The position numbers and the translations under genes were made by a program. This document shows, piece after piece, positions 1 to 11,200 of a stretch of DNA of 64,000 bases. Source of the DNA: Echinococcus granulosus. Lineage: Eukaryota > Platyhelminthes > Cestoda > Cyclophyllidea > Taeniidae. How positions within the stretch are numbered: the first letter of the stretch is position 1; the number at the start of each line of letters is the position of its first letter. The stretch covers positions 274,879-338,878 of the forward strand of contig NW_020170402.1 in assembly GCF_000524195.1 (NCBI RefSeq), given 5' to 3'. The notes below the pieces were generated by a model that ran no database searches, was not told the origin of the DNA, and was given only the letters and a program-made list of their open reading frames with translations.

Positions 1-879
1 ATGTTAAATAGTGCAAAATTTCTTATACAAATGCCAGAAAGTGATGCATGTATGTCTCATGTTTCTGTGAATTAAATTAAAATTACAGCAGCAAATGTGA
101 ATCAAATCCGTTCTTTTAATGATTTGATGCATGAGAGTTGTGTAAAGAGGCATAAACAGTAATTGCATGCATTCTAAAATGGTACAATTTAGGCAGCGTA
201 GCCAGAAACTATCCCACCCTAAGAATCTTCAGCTCAAAATTGTTTAAATGTTTGCGAGGAATTATATAATTAGTAATTGAAAACAAGGTTATTCTATACT
301 TCTTTCACCTACTCTCAAGCTATTCGAATCAGAATATCGCAGCTTGACAGTTTACGATTTTTATGTAGCTCCATTGAGATAGCTATGTCTCCTAGCTAGT
401 TTCTTTTCACAAAATGCACTAATATTAATTTTTCTGCAATTATCGCCAATACTTTTTGGCATCTTTGTAACCACTACGAATTGCCCGTGTATAAACATCA
501 CCTCAAGTTAAAATCTTGCTGCAGCTCACGTTGGTGTCACCTTAAGTGCGCAATCAGCTATTAATTTGTTCTTGTCAGATGCGTCTGCAACCTGGCACAA
601 TGTAGCTGTTCACCTTTCTCGCCAAGTGTTCTCTTGGTTCTCAAAATCTCGAAAGCGGCAAGCATTTCAAAGGGAAGCATTCTTAGACGCATAAAAGATG
701 GAACAATGGAGTTTGCCGTTTGAGTGCAAGGTGGACATCAGTGCAGCGACGCATGTTTCACAAATCAAAACTACCTTTTGAAAGGGTAGTTATAGTTTAG
801 TGCACAAGAAGCATAAGGCTTGTTAAGTTGATGTGCAGAGTTATGCCCTACCGTGGCTATCACAAAGGTAATGAAATGA

Positions 880-1350
880 AACACGAAAATGTAACTGAAG
901 TATGGATGGATAGAGGGAAGGATGAATCCGGGATTGATGTATGTATGTATGCATGCATATGGGATGGATAGGTAAATAGATAGTCGCATTAAGGATGAAT
1001 GGAAGCCAATCAAGCAATCCTCTCTGCCTCTTTACTACCCACTGAACACCTAGATCCTGAGTTTTTTGGCTGGTACCCCTTATGGCAATCAGCGTTTGCA
1101 GACAAATTGCATGCCTACCTAAGCCCATATGCTTAACTACAACCAAAGTTCTCAGCATATTTTTATGGATAGATGGAAAGATGGAAGGGTACGGGATAGA
1201 TAGGTAGAGGTTGGATGGACGCATGGATAAGAAACGGATGAAACTCAGCCATATAATTCTTTGCTACTATTGAACTGACCTGTGAACACCTAGATCCTGA
1301 GTTTTATGGGTGGTACCACCTCATGCCGATGGCAGTTTGCAGGCAGCCCA
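880..1350 (+). repeat. Local tandem duplication with GGAT-rich simple sequence
   Basis: A block around 890-1110 recurs around 1160-1350. The clearest shared piece is the phrase beginning gaacacctagatcctgag, at about 1043 and 1286, followed in both by GGTACC and a TTTGCAG stretch. Each block is preceded by irregular GGAT/GATA repeats. The unit offset is about 244 bp. The copies have diverged, so the duplication is not recent. Confidence 0.7.
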
Positions 1351-3399
1351 TATATAGGCTGAGTTCACGCCAAATTTCGCCAAAAATTTTTACAGGAGAA
1401 AAGGAACTTTGGCCAAAATCTCCTCTTTATGTCAAGGGACCACATGTTCCCATTTTCTGGTAACCTACGCTCCTAAGTACAACACATTTTTCGGAGCAGG
1501 ACAGAAGAAGTCCAAGTTAATTCTTTCAATCATCAAGGTAATAGAACTGAGAGTGATCAAGTCAGCTAAGTGACAAACCTCTGTCGCGTGCAACTTTCAG
1601 CCGCATGAGTGTCGGTGGAGCGACTTATTGTTATGCCACCCCTCCAAAAGTGGCTATGCTTTATCGGTTCAAGCAAAATATGCAAAACCAAGGAATACCC
1701 CCTTGCAAGATTTCTGCAAGATTTCTCCTGCCAGGACTTTGGAGAAGCAGCTTCACAGGCAGATAATCATGGCAATTCGTGCCTTTATGTTCACATGGAA
1801 ACTTTGGCGGCATTGCGTGAAACAGCTGAAGGTTTAACCCAAATCTCGTCCAAGAACAGCATTTAGAGGCACTAGTAAATGCCTTCCACCTTTATTAAGG
1901 GTCTATGTGAACAGAAATTTGGCTTCCATTTTCTTACAGTAGTCAAATGCTAGGTACCTCTACTTTTGGAGAAAACCGCTATAAGCTAAATTGAATGACA
2001 AATAGTCCGTTCCACTTGGTTCGAATTTGCACAAAGGTAGAGGCACCCATAGAAAGCATAATTCAATCATTTCACCCTTGGAAGGCTATTTTGAGTCGTC
2101 ATTTTGATTGGTGCGTCCGAGACACGGTTTCACTATCTCAGGTATACACTTTGAAGCACATCCGTATACTACCTGTTGGAGTTATGAATTATTTGCGTCT
2201 GCAGATGCAGGATGTTTTCGCTCAGCAAACAAGTAGTTGTGCCTAATATGTGTCGAATAAATGAGATAGCGAAATCAGCAGACCCAACCCTTACAGCTAA
2301 ATGCTACGAAAATGTCCACCATATTGTACATTTGGAAATGTATCTTTGAGGTTGCAGGTTAAAGCAGTTGTAATGACCGGATGGATCACAAAAGCAAGTT
2401 AGGGAACAGTTGCATCAGCTTTTGCCATTTGCTTTCGACCGCAGCATCGGAACTGATATGAAGCACCATCAAATGTCTCAATTTACATGAATGCAAATTT
2501 TCCAGAAATGTAAAAATTCTTCATCAGTAATGAAGCAAGGAATCCTTAACCAACTCCACAATATTTTACTTAAAGCCTAAAATAATTTAAGCCATTCAAA
2601 TGGTCCAAAATTTTGTAAACCCATCTCTTCGTAAATGGCAAACCAAAATGTGCCTTAATTAGCCACCGAAAATTCACATGGTGAAACCCAAACGTATTTT
2701 AATCATGCAGTCTGACGCCCTCAGCCCCGGGTTAAAGTGATGATTAGGTGAGACCTGTTCCTACTTCGTCGATTTATTATGGACATTGAACTATTTTATC
2801 TGGTCAAGCCTTACGGAACCTGCCCCGGATAAACACATCATTGTGGACGGATTTCATGCATGAACCATTCCTTCACCTAGGAAAGTACTTGCGAGCCATA
2901 ACATGATCACGCATTTCAATGCAGCGATAATAAATAAAAGCAATTTTTATATCCGCCTTTGTTCATATGAACCTTTGTAAAGTGATGAATTTGTGAAAAC
3001 ATTAGATTAGTATCCGGGTTTGCAGACTCTTTTGAATCCAATGTGATGAGCTGATTAAAGAGCTCTTCTATAATGCACTATTTGATGAACAAATCCCTGC
3101 AGACCCCTCACTATGCAAATTAATGCGCTGCATGAATGATTAGAAGGACACTTTCAAATTGTGATGCATTAGAGCCTTCATCAATCAGGTGTATCCACGC
3201 TTGTTACCTTCCTACCGTCGCATATTACCGCTTAAATGAAGTTTAAGCGAGGTGTTCTTTGCTCCGACTTCCTGTTTCGTGTTCTTCAAGGATGCTAATT
3301 ACTACTGAGGCAACTTAACTTGTGAACCATGTGGAAAAGGCCTTTACGGAGGTGTTCACGGTACCTTTATGAGGATGACAATTAATTGAACACGTGATA

Positions 3400-3800
3400 C
3401 TTCTTATACCTCTCTACTAGCTGGATAGGGCTTAGATTTATGGCTGGAAAACACTGGAGAGAGGATTAAGTTGTAAGGAGGGATAGGCACAAAACAAAAT
3501 CCCCACAAAGCTATTTAAAACACCATCCATTATCAATGGGCTCTGTTTTTAAACCAGTGTTCCTACGGCCAGCTCAAAACATCTGAGATGGTCCAAACAT
3601 TCCTTCTTCCCCTAATGCAGTTCTTAAATAGGAGGGAACCCTAGATCCACGGCAATTGCCGTGGGGGATTAGTGTCATAGCAGTTTGATACAGTTGCACA
3701 CAAGTTCGATGACGAGTGCTTTGACTGGTGGATATTTGTTTATAGGCACCGACTACGTTGTAATGGTCGACGCTGGAGGTTGACTAAGGGAAACGCCAGG
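3400..3800 (+). repeat. Diverged interspersed repeat, copy 1 (partner at 38.0-38.5 kb)
   Basis: Several ordered matches link this block to 38,040-38,460: a 'cctctctact(a/g)gct' start, a 'ttccttcttcccc' core, 'aattgcc..g.gggattag' and a 'caccgactac.ttgt' end followed by 'g(a/t)ggttgac'. Order and spacing are kept although many bases differ, as expected of an old transposon-derived family. No coding capacity is seen. Confidence 0.6.
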
Positions 3801-4309
3801 TAATCCTTAATATCAACTCTTCTTTTCTAAGTGCCTGTTTTATTGTATTTTATTCTATTCTACCCTGTCATGTCCTGTCCTGTTCCCTTGTTCTATACAC
3901 CGATCCGTTTGGTATTAACCTTGTGATTATCCACTTCCACTGTCAAGTGTAGGGGTGTGTATTAATTGCAGCTCAAAGAAGGAGCATCAGAGGGTTATAA
4001 AAAAATGGACGGTCCCACCCATTTCATCCAATCCCACCCCTATCTTGAGCAGAAGTCTTTTCAGAAATGGGTAGTATTTGGCTGTGAGAAGAGGCCTGAG
4101 ACCTTACCATTACTGGCAGCTATGGGGATTCTTCGGACTGAGTGATCAATCCCGTGTTTCGACAAACTTTTTCTTTAAGAAAATCCGTGTCAATCGTGAA
4201 TGCTAGGCTTTCACGGAAATGAACCGTGGCAGTTTGGTGGGAGTGTATTGTGCATCTTGGAAGAGTGGAGTGGATAATGATTAGATAGTCTGGGGTAACC
4301 ATTTAATCA

Positions 4310-4940
4310 GAAGGCCATTGCTTTCTGGATTCCACAGTCATATGAAACTTGTGAAAGTAGTGAAGAACAAACTGAAAATGTTTTGGGCTTCCTGTCTTTT
4401 ACCAATGCTTGCGGGTAGAACCTGTCCACTTTCCTTTCACTATCCCTTTCCTAATCGATTTTGGATCCAACAATTTTCTCATGTTCACTACAATTTATCT
4501 AATTCGCCTAATTTGTCCATAGTAGCTCATGATTCCTCATGATCAAGACTAGACCATCATTCCTTCCCGATGCCTTTTGTCTTTCACTTGGTAATTCATC
4601 GCCGAAATTGTTTTTGCAACCATAAACCATAGCCGGTCGGTAAGCGCCAGCACCCCTTAATGTATCTAACGGCTCCCAAATGTCCTTCAACATCAAATTT
4701 CGACTAGAAGTTAACTTTTGCAGCTTTACGTTTGAGTTCACTTCATCACGTAGGAGAGATAAGCTCGAGTGCCGTCATTCAGCTTGGGAGGTCCTCTACA
4801 ATATTTGGGCTTAAAGGACCACGAGACCGGTTCACCCTGTGGGGAGAATGCGAGAGGTAGTACCGACGGACTGAAGCTTGCGTCTAAGGGAACGTATGCA
4901 TTCCACAAGTTCTTGCGAATCGCAGCAATCCAATCCGATG
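4310..4940 (+). repeat. Long diverged direct repeat, copy 1, downstream of antigen gene A
   Basis: This block matches 6740-7340 in the same orientation. Landmarks occur in the same order: a 'ggattcca' start, a 'ga.cataattcct'-like segment near 4550 and 6950, 'ctatccggtcggt'-like sequence near 4630 and 7025, 'agctcgagt' near 4763 and 7155, and 'gagagg.tagtacc' near 4850 and 7245. The pair brackets antigen gene A (5308-5725), so it may mark the unit that was duplicated with the antigen genes. Confidence 0.6.
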
Positions 4941-5259
4941 AGTTGTATCAAAACTAGCGTGAACTTTTTGATTCTCAAATTAGTTTATTTATTTATTCAC
5001 CCCTCCTCTTAAGTCCCCTAGATTCGATCACCTTACAGTCATGGTGTGTCATCTATACTTGAGGCCTCTTGTTCCCTTCTCAGGCTAATCCTACTTCTGC
5101 CTTCACTCCTCATTGAGTGTGTGAGGAGAACTCGCGAACTACTGGCGTAGATACTTAATTTTTTATTACGGTTAAGCGATTGAGAAGGTATTGCAGATGA
5201 CAAGGCAACCATTATATCAAGTGGAATAAAATGAAGAGTCATAGCAAACCGCAAGTCAG

Positions 5260-5269
5260 TTTATTTATT
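5260..5269 (-). terminator. Polyadenylation signals of antigen gene A
   Basis: Two overlapping AATAAA hexamers, read on the minus strand, lie about 40-48 nt beyond the stop codon of antigen gene A at 5308. That is a normal position for a short 3' UTR. Confidence 0.6.
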
Positions 5270-5307
5270 TAATCTTATTTGATCAAGGAAATGGCGCAAA
5301 TGACTCA

Positions 5308-5725
5308 TTATTCACTCCCAAACTGCTTGACATACTTCACCAATTGCTTACGAATACGCTGCCTGACTAAGATAAAAAGAAAAGGGTAGATCATAGCGGC
5401 CTCAGAGGAATAAAAACCTACCTTCTTTAATCAGTTCCTTCAAATTGGCATAGTAATCAGCGATTTTTTGGCCTAGAGGATCCTTCTCAAAAAACTTATC
5501 CCACTTCTCAAGCTTCGCCTTGTATCTGGCTCTAATATCACGAATTGAGTTTTTCTACCAAAGACGAGGTTTAAATTTGCTTATTGGAAAGTAGGGGGTA
5601 GAACTTGGTGTTGTAGGACTTACCTCTCTAGGGAAGAGAAGTTATACCAATTAGTATCACACCTGCTCTGCGGAAACAGCAACGACAGCCAAAATGGTGA
5701 GGAGAGCAATAATGGCAGCCCGCAT
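5308..5725 (-). CDS. Antigen B / 8-kDa secreted antigen family protein (gene A)
   Basis: Exons on the minus strand are 5725-5663, 5554-5422 and 5366-5308, giving 84 aa. Phases fit exactly (0, then 1) and all junctions are GT-AG. The protein starts with a strong signal peptide of about 19 residues (MRAAIIALLTILAV...VSA), then a charged, wholly helical mature chain of about 65 residues with the family motif KDPLGQKI near its middle. Known family members are abundant, secreted, lipid-binding oligomers made by larval cestodes and are immunodominant in the host; that role is taken from the family. Intron 2 lies at the same codon as in gene B, just before the basic C-terminal helix. The gene points away from genes B and C. 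A TATA box sits about 52 bp before the ATG. Confidence 0.9.
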
Positions 5726-5776
5726 TTTGATGACCTAAAGGTGAAAGGAATCCGACTACTGTGGTAGATGGTGCGG

Positions 5777-5784
5777 TATTTATA
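5777..5784 (-). promoter_or_regulatory. TATA box of antigen gene A
   Basis: TATAAATA on the minus strand lies 52 bp before the ATG at 5725. Genes B and C carry a TATA element at a similar distance, which suggests a shared promoter type with a 5' UTR of only about 20-30 nt. Confidence 0.75.
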
Positions 5785-7771
5785 CTGTCATGTCGGGTTC
5801 ATTGTTTACATGAGCCAAATGAATTTCCTGTATCTTAGACGTAAGTCACTTTTGAAATTGTTATTGTAATCGGACGCAGTGCGTGAGAGGAAAGTCTAAC
5901 AAATCTAAAGACTGTCAAAGCAAGATTTGACTTCAGAATGAGATCAAGATGCATCTGTACCCTGATGAGGCTAAAGAGCGTGATGGATAGATGAAAGTCC
6001 ATTGTTGATTATATTAACTCACGTAGCAAAATTTGTGTGCCTTCGAAGAGATTTTAGGACTAAAAAACTTGAAAGGGGCTTGGCTATAAATATGAGGAAG
6101 AGTTGAATGGCTAGCAACGCCGACTGTGCTAGCAAATCTTCATGCCGTCGCTGCTAAGTCCAATTCGCAGTAGACGGAAAGGGTTTATGCGATCATTTCA
6201 TGCAGCCACACCGTGGTGATCGAATTCCTTCCCAACTCTAAAAGCAACGATTTTCCTGCATTGAATATCCTCAGTTAATTCCCTTTTGCCGCGAGATAAT
6301 CTTAAAGATCAACAATAACGGTCCGCCTCTTGGGTTTTAATCGTACTGAACATCAATAGTGAACCACCTTTTCTGAACGGAACAAAACCTTGCTCTGAGT
6401 TGAACCCTAACCAAGCACATTGTCTTCATGTGTAAACTACCTAGGTCTGGGTACCGCCGCATCTATCCGGTCATATCAACTCAAGGGTACATGGAAGATG
6501 AGGTGGAGTAATAGCTTACTTCCTCTCGTTTTGAGGTAGGACACGAGATTTTCTTAGAGTTAATTTTTACTGTGGCTTGAGGTATTGCGCTGTAAGGCTA
6601 GGATGAAGTGGGGTGTACTTCGGAAAAGTGGACTAAGTAGTGGGTGGGCCATTTAAGGATGGTAAATGATTTGTCTTTTTGCTTACGGAATGTTAGTTCT
6701 CATTCTCAGGTAAGTCAGTCAGTCAAGTGCCAAACATTCCATCACGGATTCCATGGTTTTTCAATGTATGCGAAAGTAGGGACGGAGAAACTGAGAGTGT
6801 TCTAGGCCTACTCTCCTTCCTTAACACCTGTGGGTGAACCTAGCCACTCACCTTCTGCCGTCATTTTAGCACTCACTGTGGACACTAACGATTTGTCTCG
6901 TAACCTGCCCTTGGTGAAAGAGGATTCCCCATGGTCAATACTAGACTGTCATTCCTACCTGATGTTCTGCATCATTCATTAAGCTATTCATCACCAAATT
7001 CACGTTTATACAACCATGAAAACTATCCGGTCGGTGAGTGTCACCGCCTTGTTAAGTGGCGCACTCTCTCCAAACGTCTCGCATGGCCGAATTTGACGAG
7101 AAACCAGTGTCTCTGGCTTCGCAATCGGCTTCAGCTTGGCTCGTATGGCAGACAAGCTCGAGTCATATCTGTCAACTTTGAAGAGCATCTACAAAATGGG
7201 GGTTCAAAAGAGTATGAGACTACTTCTTCTGGTGGCGAGAGTGAGAGGGCTAGTACCAATGGCCTACAACAATCCGTATTGATGAGCTACAGCAAAACTC
7301 GTACGAATTGTTCAGCTCACCCGACTGGTTTCACTGACCTCACAGCCTCTACGTGCCTAGATTAGTTTCTAATCCACTTTGCATGATCAAAACTTATCAT
7401 TTACTGTTCTCAGTTTTTTTGCACACTCTTCGTAAGCTTCTCATACTTTTATCGGATCTCGCTGCTCGGTATGACTTTAGAAGTGGATCTTACGGGAGGG
7501 TATCTGGAAGGCACAAAAGGCGTCAGCTTTGATGGCATCATTCAAACGACGTACAATTGACAACGGTATGGAAGCACCTTTTCAACGCTTTATTTCGACT
7601 AAAAGATCCAGATAGATGTGTACCAAGAAGAATTACCACTATCCACTTCCTTTCACACACCGAAAAGGCACTAGCTGTAAAGACGTTGACAAGTAACTGA
7701 CTAACGGCAGCGCATCCATTGAGGACACTTAGGCCGAGAAACGTACGATAAACATACTCCTGTGTCGGTCA
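5785..7771. other. Intergenic spacer between divergent antigen genes A and B
   Basis: Genes A (minus) and B (plus) are head to head across about 2 kb. The spacer holds the second copy of the long direct repeat (6740-7340). A lone TATAAATA near 6085 is not followed by a recognisable antigen gene. No other coding signal is seen. Confidence 0.55.
6740..7340 (+). repeat. Long diverged direct repeat, copy 2, upstream of antigen gene B
   Basis: This is the partner of 4310-4940, with the same orientation and order of landmarks. The 144-codon open frame inside it (6931-7365) has no recognisable domain and is not matched by an intact frame in the other copy, so I treat it as chance. Confidence 0.6.
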
Positions 7772-7777
7772 TATAAG
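7772..7777 (+). promoter_or_regulatory. TATA box of antigen gene B
   Basis: TATAAG, in the context CATATAAGAGGCAG, lies 46 bp before the ATG at 7818. It resembles the element of gene C (TATATATAAGAGCGGCAG), including the purine-rich GAG..CAG sequence just after it, so the two plus-strand promoters probably share ancestry. Confidence 0.75.
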
Positions 7778-7817
7778 AGGCAGTTTTGACCACAATCGTA
7801 GCTGGATACCCTTTGAA

Positions 7818-8207
7818 ATGCGCGCCTACATTCTGCTCCTCGCTCTTACGGTTTTTGTAGTGGCAGTCTCAGCCGAGTGGGTCCCCGTTTTGAGAGTCTA
7901 CGTGATCCTTTGAAATATCTTCTAAGTGCTCTAATGCAAAGCTTTTTTTTTAGGGATGATTCATCGCGGGGCGTTATGAAAAGCATTAAAGAGAGGCTGG
8001 AATCTATCTATAAATTCTTCCAGGAAGATCCGTTGGGAAAGAAAATAATTAAACTCGTAAAGGACTGGAAAGAAACAATGAAAGATGGTAGGTTTTTACT
8101 TTTTCTGTAAAAAGATAACATCCGCCTTTTTTCTATTTCTAGCCAGAAGAAAAATCCGGGAGAAGTTGGCTGAGTACATCAAAACTCTCAAGAGCAAAGC
8201 TGACTAA
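7818..8207 (+). CDS. Taenia 8-kDa / antigen B family secreted protein (gene B)
   Basis: Exons 7818-7876, 7954-8087 and 8143-8207 give 85 aa, with phases 2 and 2 and GT-AG junctions. The signal peptide (MRAYILLLALTVFVVAVSA) closely matches that of the Taenia solium 8-kDa diagnostic antigens. The mature part is amphipathic helix with the motif EDPLGKKI and a lysine/arginine-rich end after intron 2. The expected product is a small secreted alpha-helical protein that oligomerises and binds lipid; function is inferred from family. The introns are short (77 and 55 nt). An AATAAA at 8294 is a plausible poly(A) signal. No frame damage is visible, so the gene looks functional. Confidence 0.92.
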
Positions 8208-8293
8208 CTTGACAAATGTTAAGAAGGCCACCTTTTGTCAGGTTCACAAGGGAAACGAACTCCGAGGGTTTTAACTTAGATTTTCCAAGTAGA

Positions 8294-8299
8294 AATAAA
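8294..8299 (+). terminator. Polyadenylation signal of antigen gene B
   Basis: The first AATAAA downstream of the stop codon at 8205-8207 lies 87 nt beyond it. Confidence 0.5.
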
Positions 8300-11200
8300 A
8301 TTAATTATTCTGAATACAAATTGCATTTTCTTCAGATTAAATTCTGTGATGGTTACTCGCGAACAAATGAAGTGCATTGTCCCAAGATATCAGAAGTCAC
8401 CATAAGCTTTACCAGTAGGGAAATTGGTTCGATGCCAATGTGCGAAAGGGATAGATTGCTAATGGGCCTGGCCATTAGCCCATCCAAGGGGAATACGAGG
8501 TGATCACGTTGGTCTCTTCTACTTGGACCACCGCAGTATATTTGAGGCCTCTAAAACCACTCAGGAGCTAGGTACAGCGGTCATTTTAGTTCATGTAAAG
8601 GCAAGATAGCATTCGGTCCCAACATCAGCAGTACACCCCTTATTCTAGTTTTTGGGAAGAGGTGAATCTCATTGGCTCCGCATCGCCTAATGGTTGCCGA
8701 TACACTGCTCCAATAGCTATTCAGAGGAGCATTTGTTTAGAAGACCAGCCATTATATGTAAAGGGGTTTAGATTTGTTCCAGCCTCGTCTTTCTTCTCTA
8801 GTGCTTAATATGGGAGTCGGTACGAATTCAACAGTCTGTATATTATAAATTTGTGTCGATTTTACCTTCCCTAAGAACCACCTCCTCTTATGGCTTTATC
8901 TTGCAGCCTCCATCCGGCAAAATCAAAAAATTCAGCCAAATCTCCGCAAAAGTGAGAAACAATGGATTTGTAAAGAACACAAAGGCCCAAATTCATCTCG
9001 ACAATTTGAAAGTCTCTGAGTTTAGTAGCGCTGGAGTGATATAAGCGGAGCTATGCCGTGATTCAATTTCTATAGTTAAGGTTCCTCACATAAGATGGGC
9101 ACCAAAGTGGAAAGCAGACTTTCATCTCTTGAGTCATGACCTTTTTAAAAGGCGTAGGAAACTTTAAAGTTATTTCTCGTGGAGGTGACCGATGGCAGAC
9201 ATAAGCGCATATTGCCCGTCCAAGTGGAGTGAATCAATCAAAAGTGCTAAAGAGTCTTATTCTAATTAGTTTCAAAGTTTGCCCCTTATTTTGTTTTGTC
9301 AAAACCCTTGTTCAGTTACTCTGTCATTTGTGAAGTACCACAGTCCTTTATTTGCAAGATCTCGATGGATTCCTGGCGTTATTTGTCATCGAGCCGCGCG
9401 TAATCAAACATGTTTGCACGAGTGTGGCTGTGGCTGTCCAGGTGCGACCGTTGACACAAAAATTAATATCCACCTTGACGACATTGCTTACATTAGCAAT
9501 TTGCAAACAGTCGGGATAATGTACTAGCCTAACTCACATTGAGGTATTATTGGGTTGACTTCTTCACCCGCACTGTTTATCAACAAAGGCGGCGGGTCTG
9601 ACTAAAAGACTGAGGAGGCGGGTTCATAGATCACCGCAGTCGGATTTATGTAAGCAGTTTCGCCACTATCAGTCAAATATTTAGGCTTTGAAGTAGTCCG
9701 CACAGCTTGTGATCGCTAGCAGTGGCGCCACTCATATCAGCACAACAATTTTTCCCATATTAAGCCTTCTAAGCAAACGGTTTATGCCAAATCACGTACC
9801 TTCTTAGAAGAATCTTCTTCTATGCTGAGACAATCAAGTGCAGCCCTCCGAGTCTTTCTCGTAGCTAAAAGCATTTTAGATACTTAGGCAGAATATGTTT
9901 TGCCGGCGAAGAGAAGGGTGGAGTGGGGGGAGGGCTACTAATATGGCCCGAAAGCCATGCCGTTTAGCAGAGGCACAGTGGAGAATTCCCTCAGTAGCCC
10001 GTTGCCAAAATCGGGACTTAAATATACTATTAATGTACTACATGGTCCCTCTCCTCATTTGATCCTGGTCCCCAGCACTTCCTTTTGGTCGGAATCCTGC
10101 ATCTATCACCACAACGTAGCCAGTGCTGTGAGCAAAACACTGGCCACGAACCAACTGCGCCAGTAACCAAATTTCCGTACAAATGGGAAGATATCTGTCC
10201 ATAACCTCACTTATCCCCCTTAACGATTCTGCTGAAGCTGGAGTTTTGTCATATTTAGGAACTGTATGAAGGGAAGGTGGAGTGTGTTGACAATCTTGAT
10301 TATCCAGTGCTAATCGCAAGAACGCTAACTCAATGACAGAATCACTTAACAAAGAGTAGTGTAAGAACAAAGTTTCGAACCTATTTCTCCTTACCACTAG
10401 ATCATGCCTTGACAACACCATGCAGGTACCGTAGACAGCGCCGTAACGAACTTGACTACTTGTTTCAAGGCTGGTATTGCTTCACTTGTTACCAGCATTC
10501 ATGCAGAACACGGAAATGGGTTAGTTGGTAAAGATAGACGTTATTCCTATTATTCGGTTATAGGTCGAAAAAATTCCCCTGAGTAAAGGGTAAACTCTGC
10601 AGATCGTTGTGAGATTAGTCCCAAATGACTCCAAATAATGGAGAATGAATTGTAGCCTCCGACCCGCTTACTGACAGTTTGTTGATTGAAAATACGGCTT
10701 TTGTGATTTTGTAAATGATAGGGGGTGCTTCAATGAGTAGAGTAAAGGCAGACCCAAATTCATAATCTTGTGTGCCATTAATCAAATAAATAATCTGAGA
10801 AGCATTTGCAATAGCAGTGCCTCTTGTTTTTTTCGGATTCATTAGAGATGATTGTAGGAGGAATGTACCTACACCATTCTAGCGGTTTACAGCAGAATAT
10901 AAAGGAAGAACCATAAATATACGAAAAAAAATGGCGTTTTCTCCCTTTCTGTTCAATTTCACTCGACCGATGCGTCAAAATATCTGAAGGTGCTCGTTGA
11001 AGGCCTGACAAAGAACAGCCATTCGCCAGCACACTAAGGCTCGAGTTAAATGCGTCTTCTCGGAACAAGTTGATTTGGTCTGCCTCCTAAAAATTATAAC
11101 TAAGCAACGGATTACAATTCCGTATTGGCTAGACCCGGGTAAGTCCTCACCTTGATGTCCTCTCTATCGATCCTATTGTTCATGTGTGGCATGGCCTTGA

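Larger units (their letters stand above)
1..4309. other. Intergenic, repeat-rich, no gene recognised
   Basis: No open frame here resembles a known protein and none can be joined into a phased exon chain. The stretch holds GGAT/GTAT-rich simple sequence and a local duplication (about 880-1350), a diverged interspersed repeat shared with 38 kb (about 3400-3800), and an 18-bp perfect palindrome at 3647-3664. I see no tRNA or rRNA gene. Confidence 0.6.

Noticed and set aside
901..985. GGAT/GTAT repeats as a telomere or CRISPR-like array
   Set aside because: Irregular simple sequence only; flatworm telomeres are TTAGGG, and there is no regular repeat-spacer pattern.
6080..6100. TATAAATATG near 6085 as the promoter of another antigen gene
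   Set aside because: No signal peptide or DPLG-type exon follows within the next kilobase on the plus strand.
6931..7365. 144-codon open frame between antigen genes A and B
   Set aside because: It lies wholly inside a diverged repeat, its composition looks random, no domain is recognisable and the sister copy at 4.3-4.9 kb does not keep the frame.
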